A stretch of 64,000 nt of DNA from Spirochaetales bacterium (GTDB taxonomy: Bacteria > Spirochaetota > Spirochaetia > Treponematales > UBA12059), in assembly GCA_016928955.1 (NCBI GenBank), contig JAFGJV010000004.1:62001-126000 (forward strand). The letters run 5' to 3'. Of the stretch, positions 54,835 to 63,610 are shown piece after piece. The position numbers were made by a program, and so were the translations under genes. Below the pieces are notes generated by a model. It searched no databases. It saw only the letters and a list, made by a program, of their open reading frames with translations, and was not told the origin of the DNA. How positions within the stretch are numbered: the first letter of the stretch is position 1; every line of letters begins with the position of its first letter.

Positions 54835-55170
54835 ATGCCCTGGAAGCTCGTGGCCTTCATAGCGGTCATGTCGATCGTGCTTGTTTTTGTGGGGTTCAAC
54901 CTGGACAACCGCTGCGACATATCGATCATGTTCGTGAAATTCGAGCAGGTTCCGGTTGTCATCACCATACTGGCGTCGTTCGTGCTGGGCCTTTTGGCGG
55001 CCTTGGTCCTGAGTTTTGGGCGAGGTGCAAAAGTAAAGAAGGCTATGGCCACGCCGAAAACGGGACCCGCGCGCGCGGACGCTCCGGCCAACGGCAGCCC
55101 CGTGGTTGAGCGCGTAGACACGCCTTCCCCTGCGAAGGGCAAGAAACGGCTCTTCAGCAAGAAACGCTAG
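54835..55170 (+). CDS. LapA-domain small membrane protein
   Basis: 111 residues, AAGGAGGTAGG upstream. Two transmembrane helices (residues 5-21 and 40-62) with the connecting stretch FNLDNRCDISIMFVKFEQVPV, the pattern of LapA/DUF1049 proteins, which in E. coli help control lipopolysaccharide assembly. The tail is lysine-rich and disordered (KKAMATPKTG ... KKRLFSKKR). Treponemes lack typical LPS, so its role here is open. Eight bases from the next gene. Confidence 0.85.
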   Translation: MPWKLVAFIAVMSIVLVFVGFNLDNRCDISIMFVKFEQVPVVITILASFVLGLLAALVLSFGRGAKVKKAMATPKTGPARADAPANGSPVVERVDTPSPAKGKKRLFSKKR

Positions 55171-55177
55171 GCTGGCC

Positions 55178-56212
55178 ATGTTCCGCCGCACCGCACGCTT
55201 GATCGCGGTTTTGGGGATGTTCCTGACCCAGCTGCCCTCAACGCATGCCGATCCGGACCCGGCAGCCCTCGGCATGGCCGCGCAGGCCGATAGCCCGGGC
55301 TTTTACACCGCGGCCGTACACGCGGCATACGAAACGGGTTCGCTGGATGCGGCCGTGGCTCTATTGCTGGAGTTGGCGCCCCTGCCCAAGAATCCGGCCG
55401 TTTCCGGTGCCTTGTACGCCGAGCTGGCTGGCCTTCTTGCCCTGGGGGCTCGCTGGCCGGAGGCATCCGACGCTTGGGTATTGGCAGCCGACGCCGGATA
55501 CCGGCCGGGACCGTCCATGCTTGAGGGGGCGGCATGCATGCTGGCCGCCGGCGATGCGAGTGAAGCGCTGAAACTGATACTGGGAGCGCGGGAGCGGGGC
55601 TTGGACGGACAGGAAACGCTACGTTCGCGTGTCCTTGAAGGCTGGGCCGCCAGGCTGAACGGGGACGCGGCCAGGGGTCTTGCGCTCGCCAAGGAAGCCC
55701 TTGGAACGGCAAGCGGCGATATCAAGTACCTTGCCCTGTACCTTGCGCTTTCATGCGCTGAGGGTGGTGAGCGCGACCAATATAGTCGGCAAGCAACGGC
55801 CATGTGGCCGGGGTTCGACCTTGATGGTCCCCTCCAGGGGGCATGGTCGGCGCTGACGTCGCTTGCGGACGTTCCCGCCGTGTGGGTCGAGGGTAGCGAT
55901 CAGAGCGTCCCACAGCAACAATCGGCATTGGCCTCGAGCCCGGCGACCAAGCCGTCCGGGCCCGACGCGGACGCGCCCCTGTGGTACCAGCTTGGCGCGT
56001 TCAGGGACATGGACAAGGCCGTTGAACTCGGGAACGCGCTCGCGGCGGCTGGTTTCCGCGCGTCCATGGCAAGGAAAAACGGCGGCACGGACTGGCTGTA
56101 CATTGTGTTTGTCGACGCGGGAGACGATCCGGCGGCGACCCTCCTGTCGCTCAAGGACGCCGGTTTCGAAGCATGGCCGCTGTACGGCCAGGCGGCTAGT
56201 CAGACAGAGTAA
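55178..56212 (+). CDS. Exported TPR-like protein with a C-terminal SPOR domain
   Basis: 344 residues. Signal peptide to about residue 24 (PSTHADP). The middle is helical with TPR-like pairs (YETGSLDAAVALLLELAPL, GARWPEASDAWVLAADAGY). Residues ~265-340 form a SPOR domain (WYQLGAFRDMDKAVELGNALAAAGF, WLYIVFVDAGDDPAATLLSLKDAGF), which binds peptidoglycan stripped of side peptides at division sites. Probably a periplasmic cell-wall or division factor. Its last 17 bases overlap the convergent pallilysin-like gene. Confidence 0.84.
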   Translation: MFRRTARLIAVLGMFLTQLPSTHADPDPAALGMAAQADSPGFYTAAVHAAYETGSLDAAVALLLELAPLPKNPAVSGALYAELAGLLALGARWPEASDAWVLAADAGYRPGPSMLEGAACMLAAGDASEALKLILGARERGLDGQETLRSRVLEGWAARLNGDAARGLALAKEALGTASGDIKYLALYLALSCAEGGERDQYSRQATAMWPGFDLDGPLQGAWSALTSLADVPAVWVEGSDQSVPQQQSALASSPATKPSGPDADAPLWYQLGAFRDMDKAVELGNALAAAGFRASMARKNGGTDWLYIVFVDAGDDPAATLLSLKDAGFEAWPLYGQAASQTE

Positions 56213-57698
56213 ACACCACCGCCGCGCTCTCCGTGGTCACGGCTCCATCTATCGCCACACGCGCTGGCGTCAGGCTCAGCATGTCGGTCGTCGATCCGTC
56301 GTCCAGCGTTTTGGTCGAGCGGGACAGCTCGTACGTGCTGCGCTTGCTGGAAGGTTGGTCGCCCACGGTCACGGCGCGCAGATCCAGAAGCGTCAGTCCG
56401 TCAAGCTGGAATACCGCGTAGCTGCCCACTTCCACCGATTCTCCGCTCTGCAAACGGTAAGAAGCCCCGTCAAAACTCAAAATGTCCCCCGCATCCGAGC
56501 GGTAGCTGCCTTTGAGCTCCGAGACCACGGTCGAAGCTAACGATGGCTGGCGTTTGAAAGCCTTGGCTGTATCCGGACTCAGGCGTCTATAGCGCCCGTC
56601 CCAGCGCCCGCTCACGTCGGCCTTGATGCGCCAGTCCTGGAATATGTGCACGACTACCGTGTCCGCCGCCGCCAGCTCGACGTTCATGAGCCGCCGGAGG
56701 TTGCGGACCGACTGGTTGCGGGCGGCTATATACAGTCCAAAGCGCGTGGGGTTGGATGTTTCCCAGTCGAATACCTCGACCACGCTCTGTCCGGAAAACA
56801 TCAGCGTTGCGTCCTTGGGCTGGAAGGTGAGGAACTGGGCGTCTTTGGACAAGGGATCCGTGGATTCCTTGTACCATATCCCGTCAAGCCAGGCCTCAAA
56901 GGTCTCTGCCTTCCCATCCAATATGGCTTGGGCCATTTTTTGCGCGATGCTGGCGCCGGGAATTTTTTCCTGGCCGAGCTGTACATACGCTCGGTCCAAA
57001 AAGCTCCAGGCCCAGGTTTCCTTGATCTGGTCCAGGAAATTGCTGGATTCCGGATCCGGGGTCCACACCGCTATGTTCCAGCTCTCCGCGTCTGTCTGGC
57101 CGAGCTTGTAGCTTTCTGGGCGCTCAGTGGTCTCAACCATCACGGCGTCCGCGGCCGTCTGGAACACGGTCTGAAAAGCGTCGCCATCGCTGCCGGCGTC
57201 TGCCCTCCTGAACACGGTCATGGTCTGCCGGTTGTCCTCGTCCATGCCCGTGCACACGATGTTGATGGTATGGTCGCCCACCAGGTCGTACACGGCCGCC
57301 TGGAAGGTTTTTACCTTGCTCGCCAACGTGCCGCCGTCCCAGGCTCGCAGCCAGCGTTTGGACCTGGCATCGTAATCGGCCACCACGATGCGGATAAGCG
57401 GATTGTCCGCGGCGCGCACCACGAGTATCTGCTCGTCCTCGTCGTCCAAATCCAGATTGAATGCGTATATGTCCAGGAGGGTCTCGTCTGGGTTCAGCTC
57501 TATGGCGCTCACCAGATGCTGTTCCGCCCCGACGCTCTGGTCGTCAACAGAGTCGGATGTCGCCGCAAAGCTTCTGTACCTGACAGGCTCGCTGACGGGC
57601 GCCTTGCTGCGGGTCTGGCTGAAAATTAGGAAGAACAGGGCAACCGCAACGGCGGCGGCGACGGCTATGACGAAAACGGTCTGGGTATAGCGTTTCAT
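56196..57698 (-). CDS. Pallilysin-related membrane-anchored protein
   Basis: 500 residues. An N-terminal transmembrane anchor (residues 6-27) without a lipobox cysteine holds a large extracytoplasmic part. The central region has FG-GAP-like strands (IYAFNLDLDDEDEQILVVRAAD, IVCTGMDEDNRQTM) and a beta-rich C-terminus (ELKGSYRSDAGDILSFDGASY). I assign it to the pallilysin-related family by its place next to the vWA/DHH/cfpA genes and general layout. The HEXXH-type motif of T. pallidum pallilysin is not seen, so protease activity should not be assumed. Last gene of the minus-strand operon 59570-56196. Confidence 0.65.
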   Translation of the reverse strand: MKRYTQTVFVIAVAAAVAVALFFLIFSQTRSKAPVSEPVRYRSFAATSDSVDDQSVGAEQHLVSAIELNPDETLLDIYAFNLDLDDEDEQILVVRAADNPLIRIVVADYDARSKRWLRAWDGGTLASKVKTFQAAVYDLVGDHTINIVCTGMDEDNRQTMTVFRRADAGSDGDAFQTVFQTAADAVMVETTERPESYKLGQTDAESWNIAVWTPDPESSNFLDQIKETWAWSFLDRAYVQLGQEKIPGASIAQKMAQAILDGKAETFEAWLDGIWYKESTDPLSKDAQFLTFQPKDATLMFSGQSVVEVFDWETSNPTRFGLYIAARNQSVRNLRRLMNVELAAADTVVVHIFQDWRIKADVSGRWDGRYRRLSPDTAKAFKRQPSLASTVVSELKGSYRSDAGDILSFDGASYRLQSGESVEVGSYAVFQLDGLTLLDLRAVTVGDQPSSKRSTYELSRSTKTLDDGSTTDMLSLTPARVAIDGAVTTESAAVVFTLSD

Positions 57699-57756
57699 GC
57701 GCGGTGTTCGGCTCCACAGGGTTCTGGCGGATGCGGGTGAATCCGGCCTCGGCGTG

Positions 57757-58737
57757 TCAGCCGGGCAGGGCTGGACCGATCAGTTCTAGCACCTTTTTCT
57801 TGATAGTTTCAAGTGGATAGGGCGACTTGAAACCGGCGGCCGTCCTGTGGCCGCCGCCCCCGAACGACTGGGCCAGATGGGCCACGTTGACGGCGCCCTT
57901 GGACCTGAGGGAACAGCGGAGGACTCCTTCCATGTTGACCTTGAAGAAGGCAGACACCTCCACGGATTTGGCCAGGAGAGGAATGTTGATTAGGTCCTCG
58001 GCGTCTTCGTAGCTGGCCCCACACGCCATCAGCATGTCCTTGTCCATAACCTGGATAGCCAGGGCGTCCCCGTGGTGCAGCTCAAGGGTGGACAGGACGG
58101 CTTTTCGGAGTAGGAGCACGCTGGTTGATGACGATTCGTAGAGCAGGTTGTGTATGCGGGCGGGCACCACGCCGAGGTTCACAAGATCGAGCGCGGCCTG
58201 GAAGGTGCTCTGACTGGTCTTGGCGTAGGAGAACGATCCCGTGTCGTACACGATGCCCGCAAAGAGGGCTACCGCCACGTCCGGAGCTATGTCCTGGCCA
58301 AGGGCCTTGATCAAGTAATAGGCCATCTCGCAGGTGCTGGACGCCTCGGGCATGGAGCAGGCCTCGTTGTTGGTGACGCCCTTGGCTTCGTGATGATCGA
58401 AAACGAGGATGTTTCCGGCCCTGGACAGGGCTATGTCGGCCATCTCGCCTGTGTATTGAATGTCGTTGGTGTCCAGAAGCACGATCGTCGATTGGCTCAG
58501 GTCCTGATCGGCCACGTTGGACAAGCGCAAGACTCCTATGACCTTTCTCTCGTCTATGAACGCGTATTTCTGAGAATAGACGTCCGCGTTGACGGCCTGG
58601 ACCTTTTTGCCCATGGCCTCCAGCACGACGCGCAGGGCATACTGGGCGCCCAGACCGTCAGCGTCGGGTGACTCGTGTGATGTCAGGATGAAGTTGTCGC
58701 CGTCCCGGAAGAGGGCTACCGTCTCATCCAGGGTCAT
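57757..58737 (-). CDS. DHH/DHHA1 phosphoesterase, NrnA-like
   Basis: 326 residues, cytoplasmic. DHH domain motifs SHESPDADGLGAQ, LLDTND, VFDHHEAKG and FAGIVYDTGSFSY bind two metal ions; the DHHA1 part ends with FGGGGHRTAAGF. NrnA proteins degrade short RNA oligonucleotides and may dephosphorylate pAp; related enzymes cleave cyclic dinucleotides. Its ATG overlaps the stop of the vWA gene and 58 bases separate it from the pallilysin-like gene. Confidence 0.92.
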   Translation of the reverse strand: MTLDETVALFRDGDNFILTSHESPDADGLGAQYALRVVLEAMGKKVQAVNADVYSQKYAFIDERKVIGVLRLSNVADQDLSQSTIVLLDTNDIQYTGEMADIALSRAGNILVFDHHEAKGVTNNEACSMPEASSTCEMAYYLIKALGQDIAPDVAVALFAGIVYDTGSFSYAKTSQSTFQAALDLVNLGVVPARIHNLLYESSSTSVLLLRKAVLSTLELHHGDALAIQVMDKDMLMACGASYEDAEDLINIPLLAKSVEVSAFFKVNMEGVLRCSLRSKGAVNVAHLAQSFGGGGHRTAAGFKSPYPLETIKKKVLELIGPALPG

Positions 58738-59570
58738 GTGGCGTTTGCCCTGCCAGGGCCGTCATCATCCCGCTTTCTCGACCTCAGCCACAGCACGGCG
58801 ATGACTCCGGCGAGCAGCACGGCCGCCCCGCCCAGGACCGGCCACAATACAGAGTCGCGTAGCCTCGACGCTCCCTCCGGGGGCTGGTAGGCCAGCTCTG
58901 ACGCCACGGCCGACTGGCCGTCGCTTCCCTGGCCCAAAGCGGCCTGGGCTGAACCGGCCAAGGGCGAGCTGGGGCGGGCAGGCGGGTCGGATAGGGTGCG
59001 TATCAGGTCGCTCGATTCTCCTTCTATCCTGCCTTCAAGCCCGTAGCCTATGGTGATCACGCGGAAGCTGCCGTGATCCTCGCGCTTGATGTATGAAAGG
59101 AGGGGATGGTTCACGGTATAGTCGGAAGAGTAATACCGGGTACCCTGGGGCGCCTCCTGCCGTTCGTCGGTGACGAGCAGTATGTATTTGGGCCTGTCCG
59201 GGGTGCCGCGTTCCTTGACGATGGTGTCCAGATCATCCAGGGCTGCGCCTATATCCGTAAAACTGCCGTCCGCCTCAAGCGCGCGTATGGACCTGACCAA
59301 GGCGGCGGTGTCCGCGTCGCTGTGTATGTCGCCCTTCCAGAGCACCGAGCGTTGGCCGTAGAATTCCAAAACGCAGGCCCAGTCGCCGGGCAGGAACAGC
59401 CTGCCGACCACGTCGCCGGCTACAAAATTCTTGGCGTCCTGTATGGCAGGCTGCATGGACAGGGACGTGTCGAGCAGTATGAAAAAATCCACGTTATTCA
59501 CCCGCTCGTCGGCAGACAGGCCCGCGAGCGAGAGCATGAAGCAAAGGATAAAGGCAAGGGCGCGTTTCAT
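58734..59570 (-). CDS. vWA-domain membrane protein
   Basis: 278 residues from ATG 59570; the in-frame sequence upstream lacks a signal. Signal peptide MKRALAFILCFMLSLAGLSA, then a von Willebrand A domain with the MIDAS start FILLDTSLSMQ (DxSxS), a later T in GSFTDIGAALDDL and LLVTDERQE, and a C-terminal transmembrane anchor (LWPVLGGAAVLLAGVIAVLW) with a basic tail. Its position matches the T. pallidum vWA protein TP0750, described as a host-protein-interacting protease. I see no serine-protease motif. First gene of the operon. Confidence 0.88.
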   Translation of the reverse strand: MKRALAFILCFMLSLAGLSADERVNNVDFFILLDTSLSMQPAIQDAKNFVAGDVVGRLFLPGDWACVLEFYGQRSVLWKGDIHSDADTAALVRSIRALEADGSFTDIGAALDDLDTIVKERGTPDRPKYILLVTDERQEAPQGTRYYSSDYTVNHPLLSYIKREDHGSFRVITIGYGLEGRIEGESSDLIRTLSDPPARPSSPLAGSAQAALGQGSDGQSAVASELAYQPPEGASRLRDSVLWPVLGGAAVLLAGVIAVLWLRSRKRDDDGPGRANAT

Positions 59571-59804
59571 CGATGCAAACCATCCTCGTTTTTGGCGCCA
59601 GGACAGCCTTGGCTCGGCATCCCTGCACCGCGCAATTCCCTCGGGGAACCGCTTCTTTGGGGAACCCGTAATGCACAAGCGCCCACGGGTTCCATCACAA
59701 CCACATTCTTGAACATGAGTCCTCAAGCACGGAAACATCCCTCAGACCCGGGTCAAAAACAACGGAAGACGGCCCGGCACATGAGACGCTAGTAGTATGG
59801 TACC

Positions 59805-59981
59805 GTGAGCATCACCTATTTCAGGGCATTTTGCAAGAGAAAATGCGATACGCGGATTTCGGCTGCACTGATGGCCTGCGGCGGTTCGCTGGTTCCACGA
59901 CGCTTGCCGGGGGCTGAGTCGCCGCTGTGGCGTGAGGGGGAGGGCGGCAGAGATGCCATAGGGTTTTCAACATCCTGCTAG
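59805..59981 (+). CDS. Possible 58-residue ORF
   Basis: GTG start six bases after a TAGTAT box, ending at TAG. The sequence has several cysteines (FCKRKC near the start, MACGGS in the middle). The stop falls inside the dispersed repeat and the composition is not clearly protein-like. Listed only as a weak candidate. Confidence 0.2.
   Translation: MSITYFRAFCKRKCDTRISAALMACGGSLVPRRLPGAESPLWREGEGGRDAIGFSTSC
59955..59981 (+). repeat. Dispersed 27-bp element, copy 2
   Basis: Shares CATAGGG, TTTTCAACA and CTGCTAG with 15383-15409, which lies in the opposite orientation. Confidence 0.5.
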
Positions 59982-60105
59982 AGGTCAGGCTGGTCAGAAT
60001 AACCTTGCCCGTATGGGTTTTAGGCTACCGTGGCCCAGAATGACCAAATATAGAGATTATCTACGATTATAGCATGTAATGGGCGCGTATTTTTTTAACT
60101 ACCCG

Positions 60106-60134
60106 CTTTACTTTTCCGCGCCAGGGGGTAGTAT
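60106..60134 (+). promoter_or_regulatory. cfpA promoter
   Basis: CTTTAC, 17 bases, TAGTAT, giving a leader of about 35 bases before the AAGGAGATG site and ATG 60175. Confidence 0.6.
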
Positions 60135-60174
60135 AGGCGGCATATCGACACTTTTTCCCATAAGGAGATGAACG

Positions 60175-62229
60175 ATGGGTGCCATTGACCTCCCAAAGAG
60201 CCCTAACGTATTCCATCCTGAGAAGCCTAGCGCGGTTGGTTCGCGCAACTCGCTTGCCCAGGAGAACCGCGACCAGCAGAAGGAAGTAGACCAGCTGCTG
60301 CATGAGGAGACCAACAAGGTCCTCCATCACCTCAACTCCCGCCTGCCCAAGGAAGTCCTGGAACGCCTGGACGTCATGGGTGGCCTCAAGGAGAAGGTGT
60401 ACAACTACTTCAACCAGAACTACCAGAACATGTTCAACCGCTATATCGTCACCACTGAGGACGAGATGGTGAAGAAGGTCAGGAACTTCATTGACAAGGA
60501 AGAAATGAAGACCCTGTCCCGCTACACCCCGAAGGAGATAGCGGCCCTTCTGGACGAGGTCGGCGGCGCTGACAAGTTCAACACCGGCGAAATCGAAAAG
60601 TCCATGGTCAACATGTTCGGCCACCTCCAGGGCCATATCCAGCGCGGCGTCAACGAGCTGGAGAACCTGACCAACAGCCTGCTCCGCCAGAAGACGGACG
60701 TTGGCGCCTTCATCCGCGGCGAGAACGCCTACTCCGTGGTCAAGTGCGCCTTCAAGGACAACGCCTGGAAGCCCAAGACGGTCGCAGACGTCAAGCTATC
60801 CGTCAACATCCTGGACTCCGAGCTCATCAGCCCGATCTTCCACTACCAGGTCACCGTTGAGTACCTGATCAAGGACCTGATCGCCAAGCACATCATCGAT
60901 ACCATTGACAAGGAAATCGAGAAGCTCAAGGACACGCTGATAGACGAGGGCAAGGAAGAGCTGAACGACACCGAGATCATCTTTGAGAAGATGAAGAAGG
61001 TGAAGGATTTCACCGACGACGACATCGAGAATCCCAAGTCCAAGCGCTATACCATCATAGCCAAGGACCTGATGGACAGGATCAACAATCTTCGCGCGGA
61101 AATCGACCCGGCCACCTTCGACCAGCTCAATATCCGCGAGAACCTCAAGAAGATCATCGACATCGAGAACATCCGCAACCGCGGCTACAACACCGCGGTC
61201 AACAGCCTGACGTCCATCCTGGACACGTCCAAGATGGGCTACCAGTACATCGAGAACCTGAAGAACGCCCGCTTGCTCATCATCCGCGAGTACGAGGATA
61301 CCGACCGCGCCATCCTGCCCGACGAGCGCTACCAGATCCGCCTCCAGTACTACGACAACGCCCAGCTCATCGAGGAGCGCAAGGCCTACGATGTGCAGAT
61401 CACCAGCTTTGAGACCGAGGTCCAGCACCTCTGGGACGTCATGCAGATGATGTACGACGATTCCAAGTTCTTGAAGCGCATCACGGACTTCAACGACCTT
61501 GCCAAGATCATGAAGAACAAGATCCGCCGCAAGATCAAGGAGCCCAAGGGCGAGCCGATGTACGAGGACATTGCCAAGGTCTGGGACGAAATTTCCTTCG
61601 TGAAGCCCGCTGAGACCGACGTGGAAAGCCTCAACCGCACCTACCTGTTCGAGAAGGACAAGGTCAAGAACCGCCTGATCCTCATGCGGGACAAGCTCAA
61701 GACCATGTATGCGTACCAGTACCCCATACAGCGCCGCGTGGTGGAGGAGCGCCTGAACTTCCTTGAGAAGGAATTCCAGCGCTTTGACTACATGATCAAT
61801 CCCTACCATATCCAGCCCGGTCTACTCCTTGACGTGGATATCACATCCATCAAGCGCAAGAAGGCCACCCTGGACGGCATGGCCAACGTGCTCAACGAGT
61901 TCCTGCACGGCGTGTCCAAGGGCTTCCAGGACGCGGCCTTTGCCTCGTTCAGCCGCAGGCGCTCCACCGTCCGCGAGGACATTGCCCAGTCCTTTGCCCC
62001 TCCGTCCTTGGAAGAGGGACAGGAGAGCGCTTCGTCCGGCTATCTGGCCATGCTCAACGCAGAGCCTGCCGCCCTGCCCGAAGCCACTGCCACCAGGGCT
62101 CCGTCCACCCGCGGACGCAAGCCGGCGGCCCGTGGCGTGGTAGACAGCGCCAAGCGCCCTGGGCGCAAGCCGGGCCCCAAGGCCGGTGGAAGGTCCCGCA
62201 GGGACTCAGGCGGAGTACGCGAGCTTTGA
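60175..62229 (+). CDS. cfpA: Cytoplasmic filament protein CfpA
   Basis: 684 residues (T. pallidum CfpA is about 678). Builds the ribbon-like cytoplasmic filaments that run under the flagella in treponemes and take part in cell division and coiling. The N-terminal [40 protein letters not shown] and [21 protein letters not shown] match the treponemal protein closely. The body is charged and helical throughout. The last ~50 residues are a basic, Pro/Ala-rich tail with RGRKP and PGRKPGP, possibly AT-hook-like. Codon use is strongly biased, indicating high expression. Terminator follows. Confidence 0.96.
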   Translation: MGAIDLPKSPNVFHPEKPSAVGSRNSLAQENRDQQKEVDQLLHEETNKVLHHLNSRLPKEVLERLDVMGGLKEKVYNYFNQNYQNMFNRYIVTTEDEMVKKVRNFIDKEEMKTLSRYTPKEIAALLDEVGGADKFNTGEIEKSMVNMFGHLQGHIQRGVNELENLTNSLLRQKTDVGAFIRGENAYSVVKCAFKDNAWKPKTVADVKLSVNILDSELISPIFHYQVTVEYLIKDLIAKHIIDTIDKEIEKLKDTLIDEGKEELNDTEIIFEKMKKVKDFTDDDIENPKSKRYTIIAKDLMDRINNLRAEIDPATFDQLNIRENLKKIIDIENIRNRGYNTAVNSLTSILDTSKMGYQYIENLKNARLLIIREYEDTDRAILPDERYQIRLQYYDNAQLIEERKAYDVQITSFETEVQHLWDVMQMMYDDSKFLKRITDFNDLAKIMKNKIRRKIKEPKGEPMYEDIAKVWDEISFVKPAETDVESLNRTYLFEKDKVKNRLILMRDKLKTMYAYQYPIQRRVVEERLNFLEKEFQRFDYMINPYHIQPGLLLDVDITSIKRKKATLDGMANVLNEFLHGVSKGFQDAAFASFSRRRSTVREDIAQSFAPPSLEEGQESASSGYLAMLNAEPAALPEATATRAPSTRGRKPAARGVVDSAKRPGRKPGPKAGGRSRRDSGGVREL

Positions 62230-62322
62230 TCGCGGTGACGCGCACGTGCTGAAACAGCGTGGCCGGGTGAACGTATCCGTTTCCCCGCCGCGCTAGAACA
62301 GCGGCGCGCGAGTACCAAACCG

Positions 62323-62357
62323 GGCGCCCCCACCGCTGTGGGGGCGCCTTATTTTTT
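62323..62357 (+). terminator. Strong intrinsic terminator after cfpA
   Basis: GGCGCCCCCAC, CGCT, GTGGGGGCGCC, then TTATTTTTT. Eleven perfect pairs. Confidence 0.92.
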
Positions 62358-62561
62358 GACAAAGAGGCGGAAACTATCTACTATTATTCATCGTACCGGC
62401 GGTCTTGCCGACGTGGCTGGTAAGCCCCGCGGATTGGCGTGAACGCAGGAAAGACCGCGACTGATGAACGGTCACCGAGTATGGCCAGTGGTTTTTAAAG
62501 CGCGAGCATCAGAACGATTTGATTGGCTGTCCTTCCGGGCGGCCGTATGGAAGGGGTGGGC

Positions 62562-63596
62562 ATGTTGGTCACAAACTACGTATTCGAGGCGTTAGGGTCG
62601 CGGGAATCCTTCAATACCTCGGTTCGGCACGTCAAGGCGACCGTGGGGTTGTCGGAAAGGGTGGCGGGCGGCGAGAACCTGGCGGACGCCGTCAACACGC
62701 TGCTGGACGAAAAGGCCCTGAGCTTGGACGAGGTGGCGCCGCTGGTGTCTATGTTGCTCGTGGACAAATTATCCTACGTGGCGGTATCCAGGAACCTGAG
62801 CACCGTGACCACGGATCTGAAGGCCGTCCACGCCGCCGTAAAATCCTGGAACGCGGCTGATTTCGTCGTCCTGTACCATCATCCGGACCTCGGCTGCATA
62901 CTGCTCAACCCCAAAAACGAGTCGCATCTGGCCCGGCTTGACCGGCTGAACAAATACGAGCTCATTACCGTATACGCCGGGGGCTTTGCCAAAGGGCTGG
63001 ACGCCGCGCTGGCGCGGAAGGCGGCACTTGCCCTGGTCGGGCTTTACGAGGGAGACAAACCCAAGGCAGACGCGTCCCTTGGCAAGGGACCGTTCTCGTA
63101 TCGCCAGCCCAAGCCCAAGGCGGCGCCCCGAGCGGAGCCTGCAAAGAAGGCGGGCAGAAAAGCCGCGCCTGCCCGGAAAGGCAAAAAGAAGGCGTCCGCC
63201 GGAACAGCGGTTGCCGAGCAGGCCGTGCGGGCACCCGCGCCGGCTGCTCAGGCACCCAAGATGGGCGCACGCATGACGCCCATGTACGCGGTTCCCGTCA
63301 GCAACGAATTGTTCCACAACGGAAACGTTGAGGCATGGAAGCGCATCATAGAAAGCTACAAGACCAAACACCCCGACCTGGAAGTGCTCGTGTACTACGA
63401 CGGCGAGCGCATCACGGATATCAACGCCCTCTTCAAATGGGGCAAGGTCAAGCACGGCAGCGTCATCCAGTTTGCGGTGGCCGGAGAGAATATCTGCGAT
63501 GTGGCCAAGCTGCAGCGCTATCTGGCCCAGGGCGCGAGCAAGATGTTCGAGGCTTTCCTCCGCGGACCCGTCAACAGCGTCCTTCCCCTGTTTTGA
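62562..63596 (+). CDS. Treponemal protein with a possible HPr-like C-terminal domain
   Basis: 344 residues from ATG 62562, with AAGGGGTGG upstream. The N-terminal ~170 residues form a helical domain (VTNYVFEALGSRESFNTSVRH), followed by a Lys/Ala/Pro-rich linker (residues ~190-250) and a C-terminal domain with FHNGNVEAWKRIIESYK, LEVLVYYDGERITDINALF and WGKVKHGSVIQFAVAGENI. The spacing of the last part resembles HPr (AskF, gk-v-slksimglmsLgv, G-x-x-v-x-i-x-a-x-G), though the GLHARPA active-site motif is absent. It sits between cfpA and a PPDK-like gene, as TP0747 does from memory. Confidence 0.72.
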   Translation: MLVTNYVFEALGSRESFNTSVRHVKATVGLSERVAGGENLADAVNTLLDEKALSLDEVAPLVSMLLVDKLSYVAVSRNLSTVTTDLKAVHAAVKSWNAADFVVLYHHPDLGCILLNPKNESHLARLDRLNKYELITVYAGGFAKGLDAALARKAALALVGLYEGDKPKADASLGKGPFSYRQPKPKAAPRAEPAKKAGRKAAPARKGKKKASAGTAVAEQAVRAPAPAAQAPKMGARMTPMYAVPVSNELFHNGNVEAWKRIIESYKTKHPDLEVLVYYDGERITDINALFKWGKVKHGSVIQFAVAGENICDVAKLQRYLAQGASKMFEAFLRGPVNSVLPLF

Positions 63597-63610
63597 GCAA
63601 GGAGCAGAGC

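Larger units (their letters stand above)
59571..60174. other. 604-base gap between divergent vWA and cfpA genes
   Basis: Holds the cfpA promoter, copy 2 of the dispersed repeat, a possible 58-codon reading frame and an AT-rich segment near 60040-60100. No RNA gene recognised. The length is unusual in this compact region. Confidence 0.6.

Noticed and set aside
56196..57698. Protease function for the pallilysin-related protein
   Set aside because: No HEXXH or HEXNH motif is present in the translation.
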